Shown here: piece after piece, positions 34,646 to 43,566 of the stretch
Layout: every line of letters begins with the position of its first letter
Numbering within the stretch: the stretch's first letter is position 1
Assembly (NCBI GenBank): GCA_963714055.1
Contig: OY970227.1
Location: 2,852,001 to 2,916,000 of the forward strand
DNA from: JACDBE01 sp963714055
Lineage (GTDB): Bacteria > Actinomycetota > Acidimicrobiia > Spongiisociales > UBA5794
Direction: 5' to 3'
DNA length: 64,000 bases
The notes under the pieces: generated by a model
Database searches by the model: none
Told to the model about the DNA's origin: nothing
The model's input: the letters and a program-made list of their open reading frames with translations, nothing else
Made by a program: the position numbers and the translations under genes

Positions 34646-36141
34646 GCGTGACCGAGTCCCCAGGCGATCCCGCCGACCTCACCATCGCCGCCGCCGGCTC
34701 GGCCCTGCGGTCTGGTGAGCTGGGGGCGGTGGAGCTGCTCGACGCCGTCCTGGCGCGCGCCGCCGTCACCGAGGCTCACCTCCACGCCTACCTCACCCTC
34801 GACCGCACCGGGGCCCGGGCCGCCGCCGAGGCCGCCGACCGCCGCCTGTCCGCCGGGGAGGCGCGCGGCCCGCTCGACGGGATCCCGGTGGCGCTCAAGG
34901 ACAACCTGTGCACCCGCGGGGTCGAGACCACGTGCTCGTCGCAGATCCTCGCCGGGTACCTGCCCCCCTACGACGCCACCGCCGTCGCCCGCCTCCGCAG
35001 CGCGGGGGCGGTGATCGTCGGCAAGACCAACCTCGACGAGTTCGCCATGGGGTCGTCCACGGAGAACTCAGGATTCGGTCCCAGCCGCAACCCGTGGGAC
35101 ACCGAGCGGGTGCCCGGCGGGTCGTCGGGTGGGGCCGCCGCCGCCGTCGCCGCCGGCTCGGCGCTGGGCGGCTTCGGCAGCGACACCGGCGGCTCGGTGC
35201 GCCAGCCCGGCGCCCTGTGCGGTGTCGTCGGCATGAAGCCCACCTACGGGCTGGTCAGCCGGTACGGGCTGATCGCCTTCGCCTCCTCGCTCGACCAGAT
35301 CGGGCCGCTGGCCCGAACCGTGGGCGACGCCGTCGACCTGCTGGAGGCGGTGGCCGGGCACGACCCGCGCGACGCCACCAGCATCCGGGGAGAGGTCCCG
35401 CCGATGCGCCGTTCGCTGGAGGCCGGGGTGTCCGGGCTGCGAATCGGCGTTGTCGAGGAGTTGACCGGGGAGGGCATCGCCCCGGCGGTGGCCGCCGACT
35501 TCCGGCGCACCGTGGACGCCCTCGCCGGCGCCGGGGCGGAGATCGTCGACGTCTCACTCCCCACCGCCCCCCACGCCATCTCGGTGTACTACCTGATCGC
35601 CCCGGCGGAGGCCTCGGCCAACCTGGCCCGCTTCGACGGGGTCCGCTACGGGCTACGGGTCGACGCCGCCACCACCGAGGAGATGATGGCGGCCACCAGG
35701 GCGCAGGGGTTCGGGCCGGAGGTCATCCGCCGGGTCCTGCTCGGCACCTACGCCCTCAGCGCCGGCTACTACGACGCCTTCTACGGGCAGGCGCTCAAGG
35801 TGCGCACCCTGATGCGGCGCGACTTCGCCGCCGCCTACGAGCGGTGTGACGCCCTGGTCTCTCCAACCAGTCCCACCACCGCCTTCCCGCTGGGTGAGCG
35901 CACCGCCGACCCGCTGACCATGTACTACTCGGACGTGTGCACGATCCCCTGCAACCTCACCGGGGACCCGGCGGTGTCGCTGCCCATCGGGCTCGACGAC
36001 GACGGGCTGCCGACGTCGTTCCAGGTGATGGCCCCGGCGCTTGGCGAGGAGATGCTGTTCCGGGTGGCGGCGGAGGTCGAGCGACTCGCCGGGTTCGACG
36101 CCCGCCCCGCCCTGGCCACGTCGGCCGTGGTGGCGCCATGA
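34642..36141 (+). CDS. gatA: Asp-tRNA(Asn)/Glu-tRNA(Gln) amidotransferase subunit A
   Basis: GatA is the glutaminase subunit that releases ammonia for amidation of mischarged tRNA. It belongs to the amidase signature family with the Ser-cisSer-Lys triad: Lys in GIPVALKDN (Lys-86), the Gly/Ser-rich PGGSSGGAAAAVAAG near 155-170 and the nucleophile region GSDTGGSVRQP near 180. The 499-residue length is normal. TTG 34642 overlaps the gatC stop (TTGA), while GTG 34648 is an equally possible start. The stop overlaps gatB (ATGA). Confidence 0.95.
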   Translation: MSVTESPGDPADLTIAAAGSALRSGELGAVELLDAVLARAAVTEAHLHAYLTLDRTGARAAAEAADRRLSAGEARGPLDGIPVALKDNLCTRGVETTCSSQILAGYLPPYDATAVARLRSAGAVIVGKTNLDEFAMGSSTENSGFGPSRNPWDTERVPGGSSGGAAAAVAAGSALGGFGSDTGGSVRQPGALCGVVGMKPTYGLVSRYGLIAFASSLDQIGPLARTVGDAVDLLEAVAGHDPRDATSIRGEVPPMRRSLEAGVSGLRIGVVEELTGEGIAPAVAADFRRTVDALAGAGAEIVDVSLPTAPHAISVYYLIAPAEASANLARFDGVRYGLRVDAATTEEMMAATRAQGFGPEVIRRVLLGTYALSAGYYDAFYGQALKVRTLMRRDFAAAYERCDALVSPTSPTTAFPLGERTADPLTMYYSDVCTIPCNLTGDPAVSLPIGLDDDGLPTSFQVMAPALGEEMLFRVAAEVERLAGFDARPALATSAVVAP

Positions 36142-37595
36142 CGGACGAGGCGACCAGCGGGTACGAGGCGGTCATCGGCATCGAGACCCACGTCGAGCTG
36201 TCGACCCGGTCGAAGATGTTCTGTGGTTGCGCAGTCACCTTCGGGGACGAGCCGAACTCGGCGGTGTGCCCGGTGTGCCTCGGCCTGCCCGGGGCCCTCC
36301 CGGTGCCCAACCGCCAGGCGATCGAGGGCATCCTCCGCATCGGCGCCGCCCTCGGCTGTGAGCTGGTGGAGCACTCGGTGTTCCACCGCAAGAACTACTT
36401 CTACCCGGACCTGCCGAAGAACTACCAGATATCGCAGTACGACGTCCCTCTGTGCGTCGACGGGCACCTCGATGTCGACGTCGAAGGGGTGGTCAGCCGG
36501 ATCGGGATCACCCGGGTCCACATGGAGGAAGACACCGGGAAGAGCCTCCACGGCTCCGAGGGCGGGCGCATCCACGACGCCGCCAGCTCGCTGATCGACT
36601 TCAACCGCTCCGGCGTGCCGCTGGTCGAGGTGGTGTCCGAGCCCGACCTGCGCAGCCCCGATCAGGCGCGGGCCTATGCCGCCGAGCTGCAGCGGGTGGT
36701 GCGCGGGCTGGGAGTATCCGATGCCAGGCTGGAGGCCGGGTCGATGCGGTTCGACGCCAACGTGTCGATCCGTCCCGTCGGGTCGGCCGGCTACGGGACC
36801 CGCGCCGAGGTGAAGAACATGAACTCGCTGCGGTCCCTGCAGCACGCCATCTCCTACGAGATCGCCCGCCAGACCCAGGTCGTCGCCGGCGGGGGGACCG
36901 TGGTCCAGGAGACGCGTCACTGGAACGAAGAGGCGGAAGGGACCATCGCCATGCGGTCCAAGGAGGAGTCCGAGGACTACCGGTACTTCCAGGAGCCCGA
37001 CCTTCTCCCCGTCGAGGTCGATCAGGCGTGGCGGGCGGAGGTCGTCGCCTCGTTGCCCGAGCCGCCCGCGGCTCGGCGGGAGCGGTACTCCAGCATCGGG
37101 ATCGAATCGTCGGCGGTGGCGGTCATCGTCGACGACACGGTCATGGCCGGCCTGCTCGACGAGGCCGTCGCCGCCGGTGCCGAGCCTCGCACCGTCGCCA
37201 ACTGGCTGACCGGCGAGGTGGTCGCCTACCTGCGCCAGGAGGGCGGCTCGGTGGGCGACACCCCGCTCGACGCCGGGGCGTTGGTCGAGCTGGCGGCCAT
37301 GGTGGGCGACGGCAACGTGTCCGCCTCGGCCGCCAAGGAGGTGCTGCGGGGCGTTCTCGCCGGCGAGGGAGCACCCGGCGAGGTGGCCGACCGGCGCAAC
37401 CTGCGCCAGATCTCGGACCGGGCGCTGTTGGAGGAGACCGTTGAGGCCGTGCTCGCCGCCCACCCCGACGAGCTCGCCCGCCTCCGGGGTGGAGACGCCA
37501 AGCCGCTCGGCTACCTCGTCGGCCAGGTGATGAAGGCCACCGGTGGGCGGGCCGATCCCAAGCTGGTGTCCGAGTTGCTCAGGGCCAGGATCTAG
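36138..37595 (+). CDS. gatB: Asp-tRNA(Asn)/Glu-tRNA(Gln) amidotransferase subunit B
   Basis: GatB activates the mischarged aminoacyl-tRNA with ATP and transfers ammonia from GatA. Hallmarks are VIGIETHVEL at the N-terminus, the zinc-binding FCGCAVTFG and CPVCLGLPG, FYPDLPKNYQISQYD, RVHMEEDTGKS, DFNRSGVPLVEVVSEPD and RYFQEPDLLP. The C-terminal YqeY-like tRNA-binding tail (KPLGYLVGQVMKATGGRAD) is complete. The 485 residues run from ATG 36138. Together with the gltX gene at 48991 and the tRNA-Gln gene at 53984 it makes the indirect Gln-tRNA route. Confidence 0.96.
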   Translation: MTDEATSGYEAVIGIETHVELSTRSKMFCGCAVTFGDEPNSAVCPVCLGLPGALPVPNRQAIEGILRIGAALGCELVEHSVFHRKNYFYPDLPKNYQISQYDVPLCVDGHLDVDVEGVVSRIGITRVHMEEDTGKSLHGSEGGRIHDAASSLIDFNRSGVPLVEVVSEPDLRSPDQARAYAAELQRVVRGLGVSDARLEAGSMRFDANVSIRPVGSAGYGTRAEVKNMNSLRSLQHAISYEIARQTQVVAGGGTVVQETRHWNEEAEGTIAMRSKEESEDYRYFQEPDLLPVEVDQAWRAEVVASLPEPPAARRERYSSIGIESSAVAVIVDDTVMAGLLDEAVAAGAEPRTVANWLTGEVVAYLRQEGGSVGDTPLDAGALVELAAMVGDGNVSASAAKEVLRGVLAGEGAPGEVADRRNLRQISDRALLEETVEAVLAAHPDELARLRGGDAKPLGYLVGQVMKATGGRADPKLVSELLRARI

Positions 37596-37696
37596 GTCGG
37601 GCGACCCGTTCGATGCTGATCGGCGTCCGGGCCGGTCACGGTCGGGTACGATCGGGGCGGCGTCACCGCCAGGCACACTCGGGGGGGTTCACCAGC

Positions 37697-38629
37697 ATGA
37701 CCACGGACACGTCGCCGGTAGTGGCGCTCGACAACGTCCCGGTGTTCTTCCCACCTGAGGACGGCACCTACTTCGGGATCATCACCAAGCCGGCGAGCGG
37801 AGCCGCCAAGACCGGGGTGGTACTGCTCAGCGGCACCCAGTTCGGCACGACCACCGTCGGCAAGAACCGGATGTTCGTACAGATGGCGGCCCGGCTGGCG
37901 GCCGAGGGATACGGGTCGATCAGGTTCGACTACCAGGGGGTCGGAGAGGCCCTCGAAGGGGTGGTCGACTACCGGCTCGAGGAGCCGGCCACTCCGGCGA
38001 TGCGGGCCGCCGTCGACGCCATGCGGGCGGCCGGCTTCGAGCGGATCCTGGTCACCGGCACCTGCTTCGGCTCCCGCACCGCCCTGGTCGGCACCGCCGA
38101 GGATCCCGCAGTGGCCGGGCTGTTCCTGGTGGTGCCACCGGTGCGCGACATGATCAAGGGCGAAGGGGGCAGCACGCATCTCGCCCTTCACCGCAACACC
38201 CTCTCACTCGTCGGCGAGGCGGTGAAGCCGTCGACGCTGCGCCGTCACGGGATCCGCAAGGTCTTCACCGTCGGCCGCACCGTCATCCGCTCGAAGTGGC
38301 GCCTGCTGAAGCGCCGTCTCCGGGGAGGAGGCCGGGAAGGCGCCGACACCCCACCGGAGCTGGCCGGCGTGAGCCCCCGCTTTCTCCAGCCGTTGCGGCA
38401 ACTGGTGGAGCGCGGGACCCCGGTGCACATCATGTGGGGCACCGAGGACTTCCTCTACCGCGAGTTCCTGGACGGCACCGAGGGCAAGCTCGGTCAGATC
38501 CTGGCACGTGCCGGCGACCAGATAGACCAGGTCGTGGTCGAGGGGAAGGTGCGCGGCTTCGGGACGGTGCCGATCCAGCAGAGGGTCGTCGAGGAGACCG
38601 TCACCTGGGCGAGGCGGTTCCCGCGATGA
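37697..38629 (+). CDS. alpha/beta hydrolase with Cys in the nucleophile position
   Basis: The product has 310 residues from ATG 37697. It has the hydrolase fold with GVVLLSGTQFG, the strand IRFDYQGVGEALEG and a nucleophile elbow reading VTGTCFGSRTA (Cys-123), so the usual G-x-S-x-G Ser is replaced by Cys as in dienelactone hydrolase. The acid region VHIMWGTEDFLYRE follows near 235, but no clear C-terminal catalytic His is seen. A basic insert (SKWRLLKRRLRGGGREG) may be a lid. TACGAT at about 37648 could be its promoter. It is coupled by ATGA to a second hydrolase-like gene. Confidence 0.7.
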   Translation: MTTDTSPVVALDNVPVFFPPEDGTYFGIITKPASGAAKTGVVLLSGTQFGTTTVGKNRMFVQMAARLAAEGYGSIRFDYQGVGEALEGVVDYRLEEPATPAMRAAVDAMRAAGFERILVTGTCFGSRTALVGTAEDPAVAGLFLVVPPVRDMIKGEGGSTHLALHRNTLSLVGEAVKPSTLRRHGIRKVFTVGRTVIRSKWRLLKRRLRGGGREGADTPPELAGVSPRFLQPLRQLVERGTPVHIMWGTEDFLYREFLDGTEGKLGQILARAGDQIDQVVVEGKVRGFGTVPIQQRVVEETVTWARRFPR

Positions 38630-39429
38630 CCGCCACCAGGGTCGACCCGACGTCCGGCATCACCGAGGAGATCGCCTACTTCGGGCAGCCGCCTCGGATG
38701 TTCGGGGCGGTGCATCTTCCGGCCGGGGAGCCGAGGGCCGGGTTGGTGGTGTGCCCATCGATATACGGGGAGCTGGTCAACATCTACCGGCTCGAGGTCA
38801 TCCAGTCGCGCCACGTGGCCGCCGAGGGCATCGCCGTGCAGCGCTTCCACTACCGGGGCGACGGCAACAGCGAAGGCGGCATCGAGCTGCTCGACCTCGA
38901 GGCGATGACCGCGGACGCCCTCGACGCCCAGCGGGCCCTGGTGGAGCGCACTGGTGTGGAGAAGGTCGGGTTCCTCGGGGCGGGCATGGGGGCGTTCGTC
39001 GCCGCCGCCGCCGCCGAGACCGTGCCGGGGGCGCCGCTGGTGCTGTGGCACCCGCAGCTCCACGGCAGCGACTTCTTCCGCGCCGAGCAGATGGTGGACA
39101 AGGTCGACGCCGACGGGTATCTCAAGCTGCTCGGCTTCACGCTTCACCGCAACCTGCTGCAGAGCCTGGTCGGCAGGGACCTCATCGACGTGCTGCAGAC
39201 GCCCCGTCCGGTCCTGGTGGTGCAGATGACCGGTGGCGAGGAGCCCAGCGAGGAGATCACCGCGCTCGCCGAGGCGTGGCGGGGACGGGGCGCCGACGTC
39301 ACCGTCGCCGCGGTGGGCGGTAACCAGAAGTGGTGGGACGCCCAGGAGAACTGGCAGTCCCACGAGACGAGGGGCCGGACCCAACGCACCCTCGATGTCG
39401 GCACCGCCTGGATCGCCGAGAGGCTGTAG
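38626..39429 (+). CDS. alpha/beta hydrolase-like protein lacking a nucleophile
   Basis: The product has 267 residues from ATG 38626, overlapping the previous stop. The fold pattern is clear (LVVCPSIYGELVNIYRLEVI, VQRFHYRGDGNSEGG, the elbow strand VGFLGAGMGAFVAAAAAE, VLVVQMTGGEEPSEE). The elbow carries Gly-120 where Ser or Cys would stand, so the protein looks catalytically dead. A paired active/degenerate hydrolase could form a heteromer. The layout recalls the two hydrolases linked to exosortase systems, but no exosortase or glycan cluster is present. Confidence 0.6.
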   Translation: MTATRVDPTSGITEEIAYFGQPPRMFGAVHLPAGEPRAGLVVCPSIYGELVNIYRLEVIQSRHVAAEGIAVQRFHYRGDGNSEGGIELLDLEAMTADALDAQRALVERTGVEKVGFLGAGMGAFVAAAAAETVPGAPLVLWHPQLHGSDFFRAEQMVDKVDADGYLKLLGFTLHRNLLQSLVGRDLIDVLQTPRPVLVVQMTGGEEPSEEITALAEAWRGRGADVTVAAVGGNQKWWDAQENWQSHETRGRTQRTLDVGTAWIAERL

Positions 39430-39461
39430 ACCGCAGCCGACGCCCCCTGAGGTCCCGGGCA

Positions 39462-39581
39462 AACTTTGAGCGAGTGGCGCCATCTGGTGTGTTCAATCGC
39501 TCAAAGTTGACGGCTGACGGCCAGAGCCCTCTGCAACTTTGAGCGAGTGGCGCCACGTCGTGTGTTCAATCGCTCAAAGTT
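39462..39581. repeat. paired 47-bp palindromes (left pair)
   Basis: Copies at 39462-39508 and 39535-39581 each carry the 12-base ends AACTTTGAGCGA/TCGCTCAAAGTT, both in the same orientation, 73 bases start to start. The second copy differs inside (CACGTCGTG for CATCTGGTG). The 26-base spacer contains CGGCTGACGGCC. The pair lies just past the 3' end of the nuclease-like gene and is matched by an equivalent pair at 40597-40716. Confidence 0.9.
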
Positions 39582-39605
39582 CGTTTGGTGACCGACGCCG
39601 ATCGC

Positions 39606-40526
39606 TCAGCGGGTGAGGACGAGGCGATCCACGGTGGCCCGAACCGACTCGGGGCGGCGTGTCACGTCGATCCAGCCGAAGCGAAGGACAACGAATCCGG
39701 CCGCGACGAGCCTGGCATCGCCTGCGGTGTCGCGCGTTACGTCCGATGGCTGACCGTGGAACCGTTCACCATCGAACTCGATCACCAAGCGGGCTGATCG
39801 AACGAGACCATCGACCTTCCTGATATACCCCTGCTCGTCCGCAATCGCCGCCTCCCACTCGATCCCCGGCACCGACCCGAACACCGCTCGGCCGATCGCT
39901 TCCAGCTCACTGGCGGTGGGGACGTAGTCGGTATCACGAGACTCGAGGACGGCGCGCATTCGTCGGGTCCCTGGTCGCCCGCGCCCTCCCAGCTCGGCAA
40001 GCACCCGATGGAGTGCCCCGATAGTGCAGAGCCGGGCTCGCAATACCTCCTCGACCGTTCGGTCGAGGAGCATCGGGCTCATGGAGCGTGCCAGGTCGAA
40101 CATCGTTCGTTCCGGTCTCGTCACGGGAATGAGACCGATCGCGGTGAGGTGACCGGCGGGCAGTAGGGTCGAACGGTGTACGCGGACGCCGCGACGGGCA
40201 GCACTCAATCCGTTGGGCCGCGTCAGCTCGATCGGTTGCTCTCCCCCTTGCACTCGAATTCCCCACAGCCGCGCCGCGGTTCGATGAGACGCCCATACTT
40301 CGCCGTCGGTGGCCAAGACGGCTGCCAGAACTCTCGCCTCGAAGGTGTCGGGTGCGCCGGCGACGCGATAGGCGCCATGCCCTGCGGCGACGAGACGGCC
40401 CAATGCGGTCAGGTGATCGATCTGCCGCGTGGACAAGTCAGCCGTTGCCAACTCTGCGCGTGTGACCACGCCGTGCTGGTTGGCGACCAGGTTCATGAGG
40501 TCCGCCCATCGGGTCATGGCGGGCAT
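39606..40526 (-). CDS. AbiEi-type HTH protein with C-terminal DUF559 nuclease-like domain
   Basis: The product has 306 residues from ATG 40526 (an internal ATG at 40517 is also possible). Residues 8-60 match the AbiEi-type winged-helix N-terminus (VANQHGVVTRAELATA, LGRLVAAGHGAYRV). Residues 80-170 resemble the AbiEi middle part (ASHRTAARLWGI, TRPERTMFDLAR). Residues 205-306 look like a DUF559/Vsr-type PD-(D/E)xK nuclease: VDGLV (Asp-239), VIEFDGERFHG (Glu-250, Asp-252), RDTAGDARLVAAGFVVLRFGW. No toxin partner is next to it. Base composition is visibly less GC-rich than neighbouring genes. It is bracketed by palindrome pairs on both sides. Confidence 0.75.
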   Translation of the reverse strand: MPAMTRWADLMNLVANQHGVVTRAELATADLSTRQIDHLTALGRLVAAGHGAYRVAGAPDTFEARVLAAVLATDGEVWASHRTAARLWGIRVQGGEQPIELTRPNGLSAARRGVRVHRSTLLPAGHLTAIGLIPVTRPERTMFDLARSMSPMLLDRTVEEVLRARLCTIGALHRVLAELGGRGRPGTRRMRAVLESRDTDYVPTASELEAIGRAVFGSVPGIEWEAAIADEQGYIRKVDGLVRSARLVIEFDGERFHGQPSDVTRDTAGDARLVAAGFVVLRFGWIDVTRRPESVRATVDRLVLTR

Positions 40527-40596
40527 GTTGCCTGCAATGAGCGACGCCTTCTAGGGGGTTCGCTCCTCGCCACCGTTCGGGTCGGGCGCACCCTGC

Positions 40597-40716
40597 AACT
40601 TTGAGCGAGTGGCGCCATCTGGTGTGTTCAATCGCTCGAAGTTCGCGGCTGAAGGCCGAGTTCCCCTGCAACTTTGAGCGAGTGGCGCCATCTGGTGTGT
40701 TCAATCGCTCAAAGTT
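40597..40716. repeat. paired 47-bp palindromes (right pair)
   Basis: Copies at 40597-40643 (one G in the right arm, TCGCTCGAAGTT) and 40670-40716 (perfect arms) repeat the left pair in sequence, orientation and the 73-base spacing. The 26-base spacer (CGGCTGAAGGCC core) is also related to the left spacer. The pair lies between the ppc stop and the start of the nuclease-like gene, so the gene sits inside two 120-bp direct repeats. Confidence 0.9.
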
Positions 40717-40751
40717 CGTACGCTTTGATGCCCGTGCGTGCGGACTCGAGG

Positions 40752-43505
40752 TCAGCCGGTGTTGCGGAGGCCGGCGGCGAGGCCGTTGACGGTGAGCAGC
40801 AGCGCTCGCTGGAGCTCGGGGTCGACCTCACCGCTGCTGCGCCGCACCCGCGGAAGCAATTCGGCTTGGAGGTACGAGATCGGGTCCAGGTAGGCGTCGC
40901 GCACCCTGAGGGTACGTTGCAGTACCGGGTGCCGGTCGACCAGCCGCTGTCCTCCGGTGACGCTGAGCACTTCGGACATGGTGCGGTCGTGCTCATGCCG
41001 GATGACGTCGAAGACGTGCCGGTGCTCGTCGGGTACCAGCGCATCGACATACCGGGCGGCCACCGACAGGTCGGTCTTGGTGAGGGTCATCTCGACGTTC
41101 GAGATGAAGGTCCGGAAGAACGACCACTGGGCGTACATGTCGTCGATGACGTCGCCGTGGCCCGCCGATCGGGCCGCTGCCAGCCCGGTGCCCACCCCGA
41201 ACCAGCCGGGGACGATCTGCCGGGACTGCGTCCAGCCGAAGACCCAGGGGATGGCCCGCAGTGAGCCGAGGTCGAAGCCCCCTCCCGGCCGGCGGGCGGG
41301 ACGTGACCCGATGTTGAGCAGGGCCAGCTCCTCCACCGGGGTGGAGGCGACGAAGTACGGCATCAGGTCGGGGTGGTCGACCAACGCCCGGTAGGCGGTG
41401 AAGGCGGCGTCGCTCACCGCGTCCATGCACCGGTCCCACCGGTCGAGGACGTCGTCTGGCTGACGTGAGGTGCGGTGCAGTAGCGACGCCTCCAGGGTGG
41501 CCGCCAGCGCCAGCTCCAGGTTGGAGCCGGCGAGCGTCGGCAGCCCGTACTTGTCGGCGATGACCTCGCCCTGCTCGGTGATCTTGATCCGCCCGTCGAC
41601 CGTTCCCCACGGCTGGGCCAGGATGGCTTCACCGGTCGGCCCGCCGCCCCGACCCACCGTCCCGCCGCGTCCGTGGAACAGCCGCAACTCGACGCCGTGG
41701 CTCCTGGCGGTGTCACGCAGCCGCCGGCTCGCCTTGTACAGCTCCCACTGCGAGGTGGTGATGCCGGCGTGCTTGTTGGAGTCGGAGTAGCCCAGCATCA
41801 CCTCCTGCAGGTCGCCGCGCAGCCTGACCAGGTGCCGGTACTGCGGGAACGACAACAGGGTGTCGAGCACCGCGTCTGCGGACCGCACCTCGTCGATCGT
41901 CTCGAACAGCGGCACGAACCCGATACGGGCCACTTCGGCGGTGAGATCGACCAGCCCCGCCTCCCGGGCTAGAAGGACGGCGGCGAGCACGTCGTCGGCC
42001 CCCCTCGTCTCGGAGATGACGTAGCTCTCGATGACGTCGGGCCCGAACTTGTCGAGCGCCTGACGCACCGCGTGCAGCGTGGCGAGCGTGTCGGCGTCCT
42101 CACCGGCGAGCGGGGTGGCGGCGGTGGTCAGGGGGCGTGGTCCGGCCAGCTCCTCGGCGAGGAGGACGGTGCGCTGGGTCCGGTCGTCGGGGTAGGTGGT
42201 GCCGATCCGGGCGAAGATCCCGGCGAGCAGCCGGTGGTGGGGGACGGCGTGCTGCCGGATGTCCATGGTCGCCAGCCGGAAACCGAAGGCGGCGACCCGG
42301 CGGATGAGACGGTCGAGCGAACCGCGGGCGATCAGCTCCCCGTGGTTGGCAGACAACGACCGGCGCATCACCATGAGCTCGGCCAGCAGCTCTTCGGCGT
42401 TGAGGTAGTCCCTCCCCGGCTGGTGCGGGATGTCCTCGGCGTGACGGCGCCTGGTGTTGACCAGCCGCTGATGGATGAACGCCGCCTTCTGCCGGTAGGC
42501 CTCGCCGGCCGACAGATCGGAGAACACCTGGTAGGTGGCCGGGAGGTGCCGAGCATCCTCGACCAGCGACCGGGCCAGCTCGTCCGAGACCGGGACGATG
42601 CGTTCCGAGGGGGAGAGGTCGGTGGCGAGCCGCTCGACGGCGCCGATCGTCTCCCGCAGGGCGTGGTCGTGCTGCACCGAGAGGACCTGCAGGGTGACCG
42701 GGGCGGTCACATTGGGGTTGCCATCCCGGTCACCTCCCACCCAGGTGCCGAAGTGGAGCGGTCGGCTCTCCGGGCTCAGGTCGACGTCGAGCCGGCCGAG
42801 CTGGTGGGCGAGCTCGTCGAGCACCTCGCCGCAGACCTCGCGGAAGATCTCGCTGAAGTAGTAGATCACCAAACGGGCCTCGTCGATCGGCTTCGGCCGC
42901 TCCCTGCGGAGCTCGTCGGTCTGCCAGATGAGATCGATCATCTCCGCCAGCCTCCGTTCGATCCGTGCGGTCGCCGAGGGCGAGAGGTCGGGGTCGCCGA
43001 GCTGGTCGAGCAACCCGGCGATGCGTGTCGTCTTGGTCAGGATCGAACGGCGTGCCGCCTCGGTGGGGTGGGCGGTGAACACCGGGCGCAACTCGAGCCT
43101 GGCCACCACCTCGGCGACGGTGTCGGGCGACACGCCGGCGGCGACGACCCGGTCGACCGCCTCCCCCAGAGACCCACCGTGATCGGTGGTAGTGCCCTGC
43201 TGGTCGAGGCGGTTGGTCTGCTCGGCGACGTTCGCCAGGTAGAAGTACGTGGAGAAGGCGCGGACCAACTGGATGGTGGTGGCCAGGTCGAGGGTGGCCA
43301 GCAGCTCGACCAGCTCGTCGGCGGCGCCCGGGTCGGGGGTGCCGTCGTCACCGCCACGGATCCGCTTGGTGAGGGCCCGCACCGCCTCTACCAGGTCGAG
43401 CAGATCGTGTCCGACCTGACGCACCAGGGTGTCGCCGAGCATGTTGCCGAGCAGCCGGATGTCGGCCCGCAGCTTCGCATCCTGCGCGCCGGGTTCGTCG
43501 AGCAT
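40752..43505 (-). CDS. ppc: phosphoenolpyruvate carboxylase
   Basis: Ppc fixes bicarbonate onto PEP to give oxaloacetate, an anaplerotic step. The 917-residue protein has the catalytic His segment FTAHPTEAARR (about 140), WVGGDRDGNP, the second signature VMLGYSDSNKHAG (about 580), the mobile glycine loop FHGRGGTVGRGGGP and the C-terminal NTG end on which allosteric sites depend. TACCCT (43519-43514 on the minus strand) ends eight bases before the ATG at 43505, so the message is probably leaderless. It stands alone. Confidence 0.97.
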   Translation of the reverse strand: MLDEPGAQDAKLRADIRLLGNMLGDTLVRQVGHDLLDLVEAVRALTKRIRGGDDGTPDPGAADELVELLATLDLATTIQLVRAFSTYFYLANVAEQTNRLDQQGTTTDHGGSLGEAVDRVVAAGVSPDTVAEVVARLELRPVFTAHPTEAARRSILTKTTRIAGLLDQLGDPDLSPSATARIERRLAEMIDLIWQTDELRRERPKPIDEARLVIYYFSEIFREVCGEVLDELAHQLGRLDVDLSPESRPLHFGTWVGGDRDGNPNVTAPVTLQVLSVQHDHALRETIGAVERLATDLSPSERIVPVSDELARSLVEDARHLPATYQVFSDLSAGEAYRQKAAFIHQRLVNTRRRHAEDIPHQPGRDYLNAEELLAELMVMRRSLSANHGELIARGSLDRLIRRVAAFGFRLATMDIRQHAVPHHRLLAGIFARIGTTYPDDRTQRTVLLAEELAGPRPLTTAATPLAGEDADTLATLHAVRQALDKFGPDVIESYVISETRGADDVLAAVLLAREAGLVDLTAEVARIGFVPLFETIDEVRSADAVLDTLLSFPQYRHLVRLRGDLQEVMLGYSDSNKHAGITTSQWELYKASRRLRDTARSHGVELRLFHGRGGTVGRGGGPTGEAILAQPWGTVDGRIKITEQGEVIADKYGLPTLAGSNLELALAATLEASLLHRTSRQPDDVLDRWDRCMDAVSDAAFTAYRALVDHPDLMPYFVASTPVEELALLNIGSRPARRPGGGFDLGSLRAIPWVFGWTQSRQIVPGWFGVGTGLAAARSAGHGDVIDDMYAQWSFFRTFISNVEMTLTKTDLSVAARYVDALVPDEHRHVFDVIRHEHDRTMSEVLSVTGGQRLVDRHPVLQRTLRVRDAYLDPISYLQAELLPRVRRSSGEVDPELQRALLLTVNGLAAGLRNTG

Positions 43506-43566
43506 GGACGGCGAGGGTAGTTACCGCACCTTGTCGGCGGGCCAGACGGTCGATCCCGACGAGATG

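Noticed and set aside
39606..40526. Complete AbiE toxin-antitoxin system
   Set aside because: Only an AbiEi-like protein is present; no nucleotidyltransferase (AbiEii) gene lies on either side, and the C-terminus is nuclease-like.
39462..40716. CRISPR array, considered because of evenly spaced repeats
   Set aside because: Only two repeats per side, the spacers are related to each other, the repeats are 47-bp palindromes and no cas gene is present.
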